A DNA stretch of 64,000 nucleotides from Lysobacter stagni (GTDB lineage: Bacteria > Pseudomonadota > Gammaproteobacteria > Xanthomonadales > Xanthomonadaceae), in the NCBI RefSeq assembly GCF_030053425.1, contig NZ_JASGBI010000001.1, positions 1,806,001 through 1,870,000 on the forward strand, written 5' to 3'. The notes under the pieces are model-generated. The model worked only from the letters and a program-made list of their open reading frames with translations. It made no database searches and was not told where the DNA came from. This document shows positions 1 through 8,861 of this stretch, piece by piece. Within the stretch, counting starts at the first letter, position 1. Each line of letters starts with the position of its first letter. Position numbers and translations under genes: made by a program.

Positions 1-1840
1 TCACGCCGGCACCGAAACGCAATGGCGCCACCGCGATCCGCGCGCCCTCCATGTAGGGCGACAGGTCCGGCACGTGGCCGTGCACCTCCACGCCCGGTTG
101 CGCGGACAGCGCGGTGATCTCCGGCGTGGGATCGCTGCCGATGCAGTGGAAGCGCACGTCCGGCAATCGTGCGCGGATCCGCGGAAACACGGCGCTGGCG
201 AACCAGCGCGCCGCATCCACGTTGGGCGGATGGCGGAAGCCACCGACGAACACGAGGTCGCGGCGCTCCGCAAAATCGCGACCGCTGCCGTGCACCTGGT
301 GCAGGTTGGAGAGGATCTCGACGCGGGCGTCGGGTGCGTCCTGCGCCAGCAGTGTGCGTTCCACGTCGCTGACCACCAGCGTGGTATCGGCGCGCGCGAT
401 CATGTCCAGTTCCAGCGAGCGCGTGCGTTCGGAGGTGCGCGCCAGCGAGGCGTCCTGTGCGATCTCCGCACCGCGGCGCTCGCGCAGGTAGTGCAGGTCG
501 ACCGTGTCGAAAACCACCCGCGCCTGCGGCGCATGTCGGCGCAGCAGCGGCAGCCATTCGCGCAGCACGTAATGGCGGCACACCAGGACCGTGTCGAACC
601 GCGCGCCATGTTCGCGCAGCCAGGCCGCCGGCGTGCCGAAGAACGGCGCGTACCAGGCCTGCACGCCCTGTTGCTGCAGACGCTGCGTGTGCGCGCCGGC
701 GTGGTTGAGATCGGCGGGGACGAACGTCACCTGCGCGCCTTCCTCGCCCAGCAGTCGCATCAGGTTCACCAGGCGCAGCGAGGCCGAATCGTGGTCGGGT
801 CGCGGAGTCGCGCTGTCGATCACCAGCACCTGTCGCCGCCCGCGCGGCGTCGCGGCCACGTCCGGCGGCGTGCCCTGCGGCCACTGCCGCTGCAGGGCGT
901 CGTGCCACTTTTCGGCGAAGGTGTGGCGGTTGCGCACCTGATAGGCCTTCACGCCCTGATGAACGCTGGTGCCCGCCGTGACGCCTTCCAGGTGCACCAC
1001 CTTCGACGCCGGCTGGTACAGCACGCGCCGTCCCGCAGCACGCACCGCGAAGGCGAGGTCGGTGTCCTCGAAGTAGGCCGGCGCGTAGCGCGCATCGAAG
1101 CCGCCCAGCCGTTCGAACAGGTCACGCGGTACGGCGACGGCGGCGCCGGAGCAGTAATCGGCGTCGCGCAGGTGCAGGTAGCGCGGATCGTTGGGGCTGG
1201 CGAAGCGGCCAAAGTTGTGTGCGTTGCCGTCGGAAAACACGAGCCCGCCGGCCTCCTGCAGTCGACCGTCGGGGTAGATCAGCTGCGCGCCGGCCAGCCC
1301 GGCATCGGCGTGGTCGGCGAAGGTTTCCAGCAGGGCATCGAGCCAGCCCGGCTGCGGGATGGTGTCGTTGTTGAGGAACACCACGTACGTGCCACGAGCC
1401 AGCGCGGCGCCGTCGTTGCAGGCGGCGATGAAGCCGCCGTTGCGGGCGCGACGGTGGTAGCGCAGCCCTTCGACCTGGCGCAGCGACGTCTCGGTTTCGT
1501 CGGATGAACCGTCATCGACGACGATGATCTCGATCGCCGCATCCGGCGGATACGCCGCCAGCGCGCGCAGGCAGCCCAGCGTGTGCGCGAACTGGTCGTA
1601 GACGGGGATGACGATGCTGGCCGCCGGGGCCGTCGAGAACGGCACGGCGAACGGGGCGAACGGCCGGGCCTGTGGCAGGTACAGCGATGGGCGATGTTCG
1701 GCCGGAACCCGATGGAACTGTCGGCCCACGGCCTGCCAGGTGGCCTTCAGGCCCCGCGTGCGCAGGCTCGCCAGGCCGCGCCTGAACAATCCCGTTCCCC
1801 GGTCGTACCAGAACCGCAGCCCGGTCCAGCTCAGGTCCAT
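1..1840 (-). CDS. Two-domain glycosyltransferase (GT2 + GT4-like), 3' end outside window
   Basis: The minus-strand reading frame is open from an ATG at 1838-1840 to the window edge (about 613 residues visible). The first ~55 residues precede a GT2 A-fold with VVDDGSSDETE, the NNDT acidic metal/nucleotide site and a conserved YFEDTDLAFAVR segment. After residue ~330 a second domain looks like a GT-B transferase and ends at APLRFGAGV, the start of the usual GAGVKGK nucleotide-sugar motif. It probably adds sugars to a surface polysaccharide or glycan; the substrate cannot be told. The frame stays open upstream of the ATG with no strong ribosome site, so the start is uncertain. It is divergent from the PBP1b gene. 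Confidence 0.85.
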   Translation of the reverse strand, partial: MDLSWTGLRFWYDRGTGLFRRGLASLRTRGLKATWQAVGRQFHRVPAEHRPSLYLPQARPFAPFAVPFSTAPAASIVIPVYDQFAHTLGCLRALAAYPPDAAIEIIVVDDGSSDETETSLRQVEGLRYHRRARNGGFIAACNDGAALARGTYVVFLNNDTIPQPGWLDALLETFADHADAGLAGAQLIYPDGRLQEAGGLVFSDGNAHNFGRFASPNDPRYLHLRDADYCSGAAVAVPRDLFERLGGFDARYAPAYFEDTDLAFAVRAAGRRVLYQPASKVVHLEGVTAGTSVHQGVKAYQVRNRHTFAEKWHDALQRQWPQGTPPDVAATPRGRRQVLVIDSATPRPDHDSASLRLVNLMRLLGEEGAQVTFVPADLNHAGAHTQRLQQQGVQAWYAPFFGTPAAWLREHGARFDTVLVCRHYVLREWLPLLRRHAPQARVVFDTVDLHYLRERRGAEIAQDASLARTSERTRSLELDMIARADTTLVVSDVERTLLAQDAPDARVEILSNLHQVHGSGRDFAERRDLVFVGGFRHPPNVDAARWFASAVFPRIRARLPDVRFHCIGSDPTPEITALSAQPGVEVHGHVPDLSPYMEGARIAVAPLRFGAGV

Positions 1841-1946
1841 CGGATCATCGTCATGCTGAAGGAACTCCCTAACGCGGACGTGCGTCGCGGTCCGGGCGCG
1901 GGGGCACCCCTGCCGGCTGAGATAGACTGCGGCGCACTCTGGCTGA

Positions 1947-4337
1947 TTGTCGCATCCCGTGGCCCAGATCGATTACGACGAAGACGAAACCACCGACGAC
2001 AGCGAATCCCCGCAATGGCGCCGCCGCCTGGTCACCTGGGCGCTGGCCGCGATCGGACTGGGACTGGGCTTCCTCATCCCCTACACGCTGTACCTGAACC
2101 ACGAAGTCAGCGAACGCTTCGGCCAGCTGCGCTGGCAGATCCCCACCCGCGTGTACGCCCGCCCGCTGGAGGTCGCTCCCGGCTTGGCACTGGATTCGGC
2201 GACCCTGAAGACCGAACTGGACGCCGCGGCGTACCACGAGGGCGATGGTGTCCGTCCGGGCACCTATTCGCGCAACGGCAGCCGCTGGCTCATTTCCAGC
2301 CGCGGCTTCAACGACGTCGACGGCCAGGTGCCCGCACGTCGCATCGAGGTCGCGCTCTCGGGCAGCAAGGTTTCCTCCGTGCGCGAGGCCGAGAAGAAGC
2401 GGGCGCTGAAGATCGCGCGGCTCGACCCGGCGCGCATCGCCACGCTGTACGGCCAGAAGCAGGAAGAACGCCGCCTGGTGCGCCTGAAGGAAGTGCCGGA
2501 ACTGCTGGTGACCGGCCTGCAGGCGGTCGAGGACCGCGACTTCAACAGCCATCACGGCATCGACGTCAGCGGCATGGTGCGTGCCGCCTTCAAGACCGCC
2601 ACCGGTCGTCCGCAGGGCGGCAGCACGCTGACCCAGCAGCTTGCCCGCAGCGGCCTGCTCGGCATCGGCCAGGAACGCACGATCAGCCGCAAGGGCAAGG
2701 AAATCCTCTACGCGCTGCTGATGGAAGCGCGCTACGACAAGGCGACGATCCTCGAGGCCTACTTCAACCAGGTCTATCTGGGCCAGCGCGGCGCACAGGC
2801 CATCCACGGCGTCGCCGCGGGTGCGGAGTTCTGGTTCGGCCGCGATCTGGCCGACCTCAGCACCGAACAGATCGCGCTGCTGATCGGCATGGTGCGCGGC
2901 CCGTCCTGGTACGACCCGCGCCGCAATCCCGAACGCGCGCTGGAACGCCGCAATTTCGTGCTCGGCGAGATGCGCGAGACCGACCTCATCCAGGAGCCGG
3001 AGTACCAGCGCGCTCTGAAGGCACCGCTGGGCGTCACCAAGGACCCGGGCAGCACGGCCGCCAACCGCTTCCCGGCATACGTCGACCTGGTCCGCCGCCA
3101 GCTCGCTCGCGATTACCCCGCCGACGCGCTGGCCGGCGCGGGCCTGAGCGTCATGAGCGGCATGTCGCCGTCGGCGCAGGCCATGGCCGAAGGTGCCGTG
3201 TCGCGCACGCTGAAGGGTCTGGACAACAAGCGCCGCCCGCCGCTGCAGACCGGCCTGGTCGTCACCGACGTGCACAACGGCGAAGTGGTGGCGGTGGTCG
3301 GCAGTCGCAGCGTCGCCGAGCACGGCTTCAACCGCGCCGTCGAGGCGCAGCGTCCTGTGGGCTCGCTGCTCAAACCGTTCGTGTACCTGCTGGCGCTGGC
3401 GCAGCCGGGCAAGTACTCGCTGGCCACGTGGGTGGACGATTCGCCGGTTACCGTCACGCTGGGCAAGAAGAAGAGCTGGACGCCGGGCAACTCCGATGGC
3501 CGCAGCCACGGCACGGTGCGTCTGGTCGATGCACTGGCCATGTCCTACAACCAGGCCACGGTGCGCGTGGGCATGCAGGTGGACCCGGAGCGCATCGCCA
3601 GCCTGATCCGCACGCTGGCCGGCATCGAGGCCGAGCCCAATCCGGCGCTCATCCTCGGCTCGATGGACCAGAGCCCGTACGCGATGGCGCAGCTCTATCA
3701 GTTCCTGGCCTCCGGCGGCGAGATCCAGCCGCTGCACGCGGTGCGCGGCGTGCTCGACGCCAACGGCAAGGCGCTCAACCGTTACGACAAGGAGCCCGCG
3801 CCCGCGCAGGAAGGCGATGCCATCGCCGCCCGGCTGATCACCATCGCGCTGCAGCAGGCGGTGTCCAGCGGTACCGGCACGCAGCTGGTGCGCGACGGAC
3901 TGGGTCGCCTGTCGCCAGCCGGCAAGACCGGTACCTCCAACGACGGGCGCGACAGCTGGTTCGCCGGCTGGACGGGCGATCACCTCGCGGTGATCTGGGT
4001 CGGCAACGACCAGAACAAGGAAACCGGCCTGTACGGCGCGACGGGCGCGATGCGCGTGTGGTCGGCGATCTTCTCGCGCCTGCCCACCGCGCCGCTGGAA
4101 GTCGGCAGCAAGGGCATTGACTGGCAGTGGACGATCGCGTCCAACACCACCGATGCCGACTGCGCCGGCGCGCGCCGCTTCGCGTTCGTCGCCGGCTTCG
4201 CGCCGCCGTATGCGCCGTGCCCGGCGCCGGAACCTGTCGCCGAGGAAGGCGGCGGCTGGCGCGAGTGGTTCGGCTTCGGCAAGAAGGACGAGGAACAGCC
4301 GCGCGAGGAAGCGCCGCCGCAGGAGAATCAGCAGTGA
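1947..4337 (+). CDS. mrcB: Penicillin-binding protein 1B, bifunctional peptidoglycan synthase
   Basis: This class A PBP polymerises lipid II and cross-links peptidoglycan at the inner membrane. A cytoplasmic acidic N-terminus is followed by one membrane segment (residues ~35-55), a UB2H-like region, the GT51 domain (catalytic E195 in EDRDFNSHHG, then GGSTLTQQLAR) and the transpeptidase with all three motifs: SLLK with active S473, SYN at 533-535, and KTGTSN from K660. Length 796 is normal. The start is uncertain: TTG at 1947, or GTG at 1959 giving MAQIDYDEDE. A TAGACT -10-like hexamer lies just upstream at about 1923. The stop overlaps the next gene by four bases. Confidence 0.95.
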   Translation: MSHPVAQIDYDEDETTDDSESPQWRRRLVTWALAAIGLGLGFLIPYTLYLNHEVSERFGQLRWQIPTRVYARPLEVAPGLALDSATLKTELDAAAYHEGDGVRPGTYSRNGSRWLISSRGFNDVDGQVPARRIEVALSGSKVSSVREAEKKRALKIARLDPARIATLYGQKQEERRLVRLKEVPELLVTGLQAVEDRDFNSHHGIDVSGMVRAAFKTATGRPQGGSTLTQQLARSGLLGIGQERTISRKGKEILYALLMEARYDKATILEAYFNQVYLGQRGAQAIHGVAAGAEFWFGRDLADLSTEQIALLIGMVRGPSWYDPRRNPERALERRNFVLGEMRETDLIQEPEYQRALKAPLGVTKDPGSTAANRFPAYVDLVRRQLARDYPADALAGAGLSVMSGMSPSAQAMAEGAVSRTLKGLDNKRRPPLQTGLVVTDVHNGEVVAVVGSRSVAEHGFNRAVEAQRPVGSLLKPFVYLLALAQPGKYSLATWVDDSPVTVTLGKKKSWTPGNSDGRSHGTVRLVDALAMSYNQATVRVGMQVDPERIASLIRTLAGIEAEPNPALILGSMDQSPYAMAQLYQFLASGGEIQPLHAVRGVLDANGKALNRYDKEPAPAQEGDAIAARLITIALQQAVSSGTGTQLVRDGLGRLSPAGKTGTSNDGRDSWFAGWTGDHLAVIWVGNDQNKETGLYGATGAMRVWSAIFSRLPTAPLEVGSKGIDWQWTIASNTTDADCAGARRFAFVAGFAPPYAPCPAPEPVAEEGGGWREWFGFGKKDEEQPREEAPPQENQQ

Positions 4338-4867
4338 AGAAGTCCCATCGCGTCCGGATGGCGTTGATCGCGCTCGGCGTGAGCGCACTGGCGGCCTGCA
4401 CCACCGTGCCGCCTGTTGCGGCGCCGGTGTTCGATGCCCGCGCCGCCGTCACCGCCATCCGCGCCGCCGGCGACGTGGCCAGCAGCGAGCTCGACGTGAA
4501 GCCCATCCGCGATCCGCAGGTCGAGGACCTGCGCGAAGACGCCGAGCGTCTCGAGAAGGCGGGCCAGTACGATCAGGCCGCCGCGTCGCTCGACCACGCA
4601 TTGCAGATCAACCCGGACGATCCGGCGTTGCTGCAGGAACGCGCGGAAGCGGCGTTGCTGACCACGGACCTGGACACCGCCGAGCGCCTCGCGAAGCAGG
4701 CGATCGACCGCGGTTCCAAGGTGGGCCCGTTGTGCCGCCGCCACTGGGAAACCATCGCCCAGGTACGCCAGGCGCGGCCCACGCCGATCGACGTGCCGGG
4801 CGCAGGCGTGGCCGACGCGCGCCGCGAACGCGACGCCTGCACGGTCGCCGCACCCGTGCGCTACTGA
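4334..4867 (+). CDS. TPR-containing lipoprotein of unknown function
   Basis: A GTG start at 4334 overlaps the PBP1b stop (GTGA), indicating translational coupling. The 177-residue product begins with basic residues, a hydrophobic stretch and the lipobox LAAC, so it should be lipidated at the cysteine and anchored in the outer membrane. One or two TPR-like helix pairs follow (EKAGQYDQAAASLDHALQI, then a DPALLQERAEAAL segment). By position it could be a partner of PBP1b, in the way outer-membrane lipoproteins such as LpoB activate E. coli PBP1b. It is not recognisably LpoB, so that role is inference only. Confidence 0.8.
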   Translation: MKKSHRVRMALIALGVSALAACTTVPPVAAPVFDARAAVTAIRAAGDVASSELDVKPIRDPQVEDLREDAERLEKAGQYDQAAASLDHALQINPDDPALLQERAEAALLTTDLDTAERLAKQAIDRGSKVGPLCRRHWETIAQVRQARPTPIDVPGAGVADARRERDACTVAAPVRY

Positions 4868-5041
4868 GACAGCCCACGCGGTGCAGACGTGCGCGGCCTA
4901 GAATAGGGCCGTGTGCGCAGCGACGGCCCGGAGCCGTCCCGCGAGTCCCGTGATCGGCGCGTGTCGTGAGTGGGTGGCCGTCGACGACGGCCGGCGTCCG
5001 CATGCCACCTCCATGCGATCACCAGGGCACGTCGAGAATCC

Positions 5042-7150
5042 ATGCAAGTTGCGGCGCCATCGGCAGACGAAACGCTCACCCCCGCCAGCCGCCTGGCGCA
5101 GGCCAGTCGCGAAGCGCTGGCCGAAGGCGGCGAGCTGGCGCGCAACATCCCGTCGTTCGCCTCGCGCCCGGCGCAACAGGACCTGGCCGCTGCGGTGGCC
5201 GAAGCCATCGATCACCGCGGCACGCTGCTGGCCGAAGCCGGCACCGGCACCGGCAAGACCTTCGCCTACCTCGTACCCGCGCTGGTGTCGGGCAAGAAGA
5301 CCATCGTTTCCACCGGCACGCGCGCGCTGCAGGACCAGCTGTACCACCGCGACCTGCCGCGCGTGCGCGATGCGCTGGGAATCGGCCTGAAGACCGCGCT
5401 GCTGAAGGGCCGCGCGAACTACCTGTGCCACTACCGTATGCGCCAGGCGCAGGGTGAGCCGCGTTTCGCCACGCGCGAGATGGCCGCGCAGTTCCAGCGC
5501 ATCGTGTCGTGGTCCGGGCGCACGCGCATGGGCGACCTGGCCGAACTCGACGCACTGCCGGAAGACTCGCCGCTGCTGCCGATGGTCACCAGCACCGCCG
5601 AGAACTGCCTGGGAAGCGAATGCCCGTTCTTCGCCGACTGTTTCGTCGTGCAGGCGCGCCAGCGCGCACAGGCCGCCGACCTGGTCGTGGTGAACCATCA
5701 CCTGCTGCTGGCCGACCTGGCGCTCAAGCAGGAAGGCTTCGGCGAGATCCTGCCTGGCGCGCAGACGTTCGTCGTCGACGAAGCGCACCAGTTGCCGGAA
5801 CTGGCCGCGCAGTTCTTCGGCGAAGCATTGAGCGCGCGTCCGCTGGTGGAGCTGGCGCGCGACGCGCTCACCGAATGCAAGCAGGTGCCGTCCGCGCTGG
5901 CCGCCGTGCAGGAACCCGCGCGCGCGCTGGAACAGGCTGTGCGCGCATTGCGCGCCGCCATGGACGAATTGCCCGTGCGCGGCACGCGGCGTCGCGCGGC
6001 CGAGGAAGTGCCCGTCGAGGAAGCCTTCGACGTACTCGAACATGCGCTGCGCCAGCTGCACGGGGCTGTGCAGCCTTACGCCTCTGCATCGCCGGGCTTC
6101 GACGCCTGTGCCGCACGCGCGGTGGAATTCGAAGGCCGCCTGAAGCGCTGGCGCGACGGCGAGGCGACCGCCGCCGACGACAGCGATGCCGTCGAGGGCA
6201 GTGAGGGACGGGACGATGGCGAAGAGCCGGGCGTTCCGGCCAAGCGCGATGTCGACGACAGCGTGCTGTGGTACGAACTCACCGCGCGTGGGTTTCGCCT
6301 GAGCCGCACGCCACTCGACGTCGCCGGCCCGTTGGCGCAGCACCGCGCGCGCTCACAGGCGGCGTGGGTGTTCACCTCGGCGACGCTCGCCGTGGGCGGG
6401 CGCTTCGAGCATTTCGCGATCAAGCTCGGCCTCTATCTCAAAGGCGAGGACCCGCCGCACACGCTGCTGGTGCCCAGCCCGTTCGACTGGGAAACGCAGG
6501 CGCTGTGCTACCTGCCGCGCGGCCTGCCCGATCCCACGGTTCGCCATTACACCGAGAGCATGGTCGAGAAGATCCGGTCCGTGCTCGAAGCCTCCGGCGG
6601 TCGCGCCTTCGTGCTGTTCGCCTCGCATCGCGCGCTGCGCGAAGCGGCGGAGCTGCTCAAGGGCGGGCCGTGGCCGCTGTTCGTCCAGGGCGAAGCGCCG
6701 CGTCCGGTGCTGCTCGACCGCTTCCGCGCCTCCGGCAACGGCGTACTGCTGGGTGCGGCGAGTTTCCGCGAAGGCGTGGACGTCGCCGGCGACGCACTCA
6801 GCGTCGTGGTGATCGACAAACTGCCCTTCGCCGCACCGGACGACCCGGTGTTCGAAGCGCGCCTGGACGCGATCCGCCGCAACGGTGGCAACCCGTTCCG
6901 CGATGAACAGCTGCCGCAGGCGGTGATCGCGCTGAAGCAGGGCGCCGGCCGCCTGATCCGAAACGAAAGCGACCGCGGCGTGCTGGTGCTGTGCGATCCC
7001 CGCCTGACCAGCAAGACCTACGGCAGCGTCTTCCTCAACTCGCTGCCGCCGTTGCCGAAGACACGGAGCATCGAGGACGTGCAGGCGTTCTTCGCGCCGG
7101 ACACGGCGCAGGCCACCCTGGAATCTTTGCCCTTAGAATCGCCGCCATGA
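5042..7150 (+). CDS. ATP-dependent DNA helicase, DinG/YoaA family (XPD-like, Fe-S)
   Basis: This is a superfamily 2 helicase that unwinds DNA 5'-3' during repair. Walker A is AEAGTGTGKT (K72) and the DEAH box is VVDEAHQLPE (residues 244-253). Four cysteines at 129, 189, 194 and 200 match the XPD-type iron-sulfur cluster. The C-terminal helicase half includes the GAASFREGVDVAGD segment and QGAGRLIRNE. Length 702 is between E. coli YoaA (636) and DinG (716). The ATG at 5042 (MQVAAPSADE) is preferred over upstream in-frame codons because the latter encode unconserved sequence. The ATGA stop overlaps tsaB. A TAGAAT hexamer at 4899 could be a -10 box, but no convincing -35 was found. Confidence 0.92.
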   Translation: MQVAAPSADETLTPASRLAQASREALAEGGELARNIPSFASRPAQQDLAAAVAEAIDHRGTLLAEAGTGTGKTFAYLVPALVSGKKTIVSTGTRALQDQLYHRDLPRVRDALGIGLKTALLKGRANYLCHYRMRQAQGEPRFATREMAAQFQRIVSWSGRTRMGDLAELDALPEDSPLLPMVTSTAENCLGSECPFFADCFVVQARQRAQAADLVVVNHHLLLADLALKQEGFGEILPGAQTFVVDEAHQLPELAAQFFGEALSARPLVELARDALTECKQVPSALAAVQEPARALEQAVRALRAAMDELPVRGTRRRAAEEVPVEEAFDVLEHALRQLHGAVQPYASASPGFDACAARAVEFEGRLKRWRDGEATAADDSDAVEGSEGRDDGEEPGVPAKRDVDDSVLWYELTARGFRLSRTPLDVAGPLAQHRARSQAAWVFTSATLAVGGRFEHFAIKLGLYLKGEDPPHTLLVPSPFDWETQALCYLPRGLPDPTVRHYTESMVEKIRSVLEASGGRAFVLFASHRALREAAELLKGGPWPLFVQGEAPRPVLLDRFRASGNGVLLGAASFREGVDVAGDALSVVVIDKLPFAAPDDPVFEARLDAIRRNGGNPFRDEQLPQAVIALKQGAGRLIRNESDRGVLVLCDPRLTSKTYGSVFLNSLPPLPKTRSIEDVQAFFAPDTAQATLESLPLESPP

Positions 7151-7863
7151 AGCTGCTCGCCTTCGAAACCTCCACCGAAGCCCTGTCGGTCGCGCTGTCG
7201 ATCGACGGCCAGGTGCGCGAGCGTTTCGAACTGGCGCCGCGCCGTCATGCGGAACTCGCCTTGCCCTGGGCCGACGAGCTGCTGGCGCAGGCCGGCCTCA
7301 AGCGTTCGCAGCTGGACGGCATTGCCGTCGGTCGCGGGCCCGGTGCCTTCACGGGCGTGCGTCTTGCGATCGCACTGGTGCAGGGCATCGCGCTCGCGCT
7401 GGATCGCCCGGTGGTGGCGGTGTCCACGCTGGCCGCGCTGGCGATGCGCGCGCAGGACGCCGCTCCAGGTGCAACGCTGCGCGTGCTGGCCGCGATCGAC
7501 GCGCGCATGGGCGAGGTCTACAGCGGCGCGTTCGAATTGAAGGACGGCGATGCGCGTGCACTCGACGAAGAACGCGTGGGTGCACCGGACAGCGTGATCG
7601 TGCCGGGCGGCGAGGGCGGCTGGATCGGCGTCGGCACCGGTTTCGGCGCGGCCGACGGCGCGTTGTCGTCGCGGCTGTCCGCGCGTTTCGTGTCCATCGA
7701 TGCCGCCCAGCTGCCGCATGCAGCGGATGTCGCACGCCTGGGCACACTGGCGTTCGCGCGTGGCGATGCGGTGCCGGCCGATCGCGTGGAGCCGGCCTAC
7801 CTGCGCAACAACGTCGCCCTCACGTTGCAGGAACAGCAGGCGTTGCGCGATTCCAAGCGCTGA
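7147..7863 (+). CDS. tsaB: tRNA threonylcarbamoyladenosine biosynthesis protein TsaB
   Basis: TsaB pairs with TsaD (and TsaE) to transfer threonylcarbamoyl to A37 of ANN-decoding tRNAs. The N-terminus LLAFETSTEALSVAL and the GRGPGAFTGVRLAI segment are typical of the ASKHA-fold TsaB family. At 238 residues the length is normal. The start overlaps the helicase stop by four bases, so the two are probably co-transcribed; the pairing of tsaB with a yoaA/dinG-type helicase is also known in other gammaproteobacteria. A REP-like doublet follows directly downstream. Confidence 0.95.
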   Translation: MKLLAFETSTEALSVALSIDGQVRERFELAPRRHAELALPWADELLAQAGLKRSQLDGIAVGRGPGAFTGVRLAIALVQGIALALDRPVVAVSTLAALAMRAQDAAPGATLRVLAAIDARMGEVYSGAFELKDGDARALDEERVGAPDSVIVPGGEGGWIGVGTGFGAADGALSSRLSARFVSIDAAQLPHAADVARLGTLAFARGDAVPADRVEPAYLRNNVALTLQEQQALRDSKR

Positions 7864-7874
7864 TCCCGCTTGCT

Positions 7875-7989
7875 GTCATCCCCGCGCAGGCGGGGATCCA
7901 ACTTCACGACGTGACACGCTGGCCGCCAGCCGTAATTGCCGGACGGGTGATGAAGCCGATGCGTGGATCCCTGCTTGTGCGGGGATGAC
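7875..7989. repeat. REP-like doublet with inverted termini
   Basis: Two imperfect hairpins face each other. The first (7878-7897) has stem ATCCCCGC/GCGGGGAT; the second (about 7965-7988) has ATCCCTGC/GCGGGGAT. The outer ends read GTCATCCCCG and CGGGGATGAC. A second element with the same ends lies at 38976-39059. It sits between convergent tsaB and the TonB-like gene and its end touches the TonB-like stop codon, so it may act as a bidirectional transcript end or mRNA-stabilising structure. REP elements mobilised by RAYT transposases have this form; no RAYT gene is in this window. Confidence 0.75.
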
Positions 7990-8861
7990 TACTCGTCGAC
8001 CAGCGTGCCGCCCGGCAGGAAGCTCCAGGTGCGGGTCACGTGCAGCACGTCCGGGTTTTCCTCGGTGCGCGGCAGCGGCGGGTAGGGCTCGGCGAGCTTG
8101 GCGATGCGCATCGCGGAAGCGTCCAGCAGCGGAATGCCGCTGGTCTTGACGATGTCCGCGCGCTCCACGGAACCATCGCGGCGGATCGCCACGCTGATCA
8201 CCACCTGGCCGGCGAGGCGGCGACGGCGGGCTTCGTCGGGGTAGTTGAGATTGCCCACGCGTTCCACGCGGTCGACCCATTCGCGCAGATAGCCGGCCCA
8301 CACGTATTCCTGCGTGCTGGCCGAGACGAACTTGCGCGTGGGCCGTTTGGCATAACGCTCCGAACGCATGTGGATCTCGGCGGCCAGGCGTGCCATCGCC
8401 ATGTCGCGTTCGATCTTCTCCTGGCCGCGCGGCAGCGGGCGTTCGCTCGGCGAAGGCGTGCTGCGCGGCGTGGGGGTGGCGGTTTCGCCGCGCGTGCTGG
8501 CGACCACGCGTGCCTGCGGTGCCGGTTGCGGCGCGGGCGACTGCGCGCGCAACTCGCGCGGCGCGATGCCGGTGGCCGCCTGCGGCAGCGGACCGGACTG
8601 CGCTTCGCGCGGCCGCGTGCTCTTGTCGTGTTCGCCGCCGCCCTGGTTGCTGGCCTGGGCAAGGAAGTCGGCCTGCTTCGGCGTCAGCGCGGTGGTGGTC
8701 TGGGTGAGGATCACGTCCAGCGTCGGCATGACCGGCGCGGCGTTCTCCAGCGTCCAGCCCAGTCCGAGCAACAGGATGCCGTGCACCAGCAGCGACAGCA
8801 CGAACGTTGCGCTGACGCGGCCGTTGCCCGCGTCTTCGTAGGGAGTTGCCAGGGTGCTCAT
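7989..8861 (-). CDS. TonB-family energy transducer
   Basis: The 290-residue protein has one N-terminal membrane anchor (FVLSLLVHGILLLGLGW, residues ~23-40), a periplasmic spacer rich in Ala/Pro/Gln, and a C-terminal TonB fold (NYPDEARRRRLAGQVVISV ... RDGSVERADIVKTSG). It should transmit proton-motive force to outer-membrane receptors together with ExbB/ExbD-type proteins, which are not in this window. The spacer is less Pro/Lys-rich than in classical TonB, so a specialised TonB paralogue is possible. The ATGA overlap with the gshB stop shows it is the second gene of a gshB-led operon. Confidence 0.88.
   Translation of the reverse strand: MSTLATPYEDAGNGRVSATFVLSLLVHGILLLGLGWTLENAAPVMPTLDVILTQTTTALTPKQADFLAQASNQGGGEHDKSTRPREAQSGPLPQAATGIAPRELRAQSPAPQPAPQARVVASTRGETATPTPRSTPSPSERPLPRGQEKIERDMAMARLAAEIHMRSERYAKRPTRKFVSASTQEYVWAGYLREWVDRVERVGNLNYPDEARRRRLAGQVVISVAIRRDGSVERADIVKTSGIPLLDASAMRIAKLAEPYPPLPRTEENPDVLHVTRTWSFLPGGTLVDE

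Noticed and set aside
74..1507. Plus-strand frame of 477 codons at the left edge
   Set aside because: The minus strand here encodes an intact glycosyltransferase with GT2 motifs; the plus frame is its shadow.
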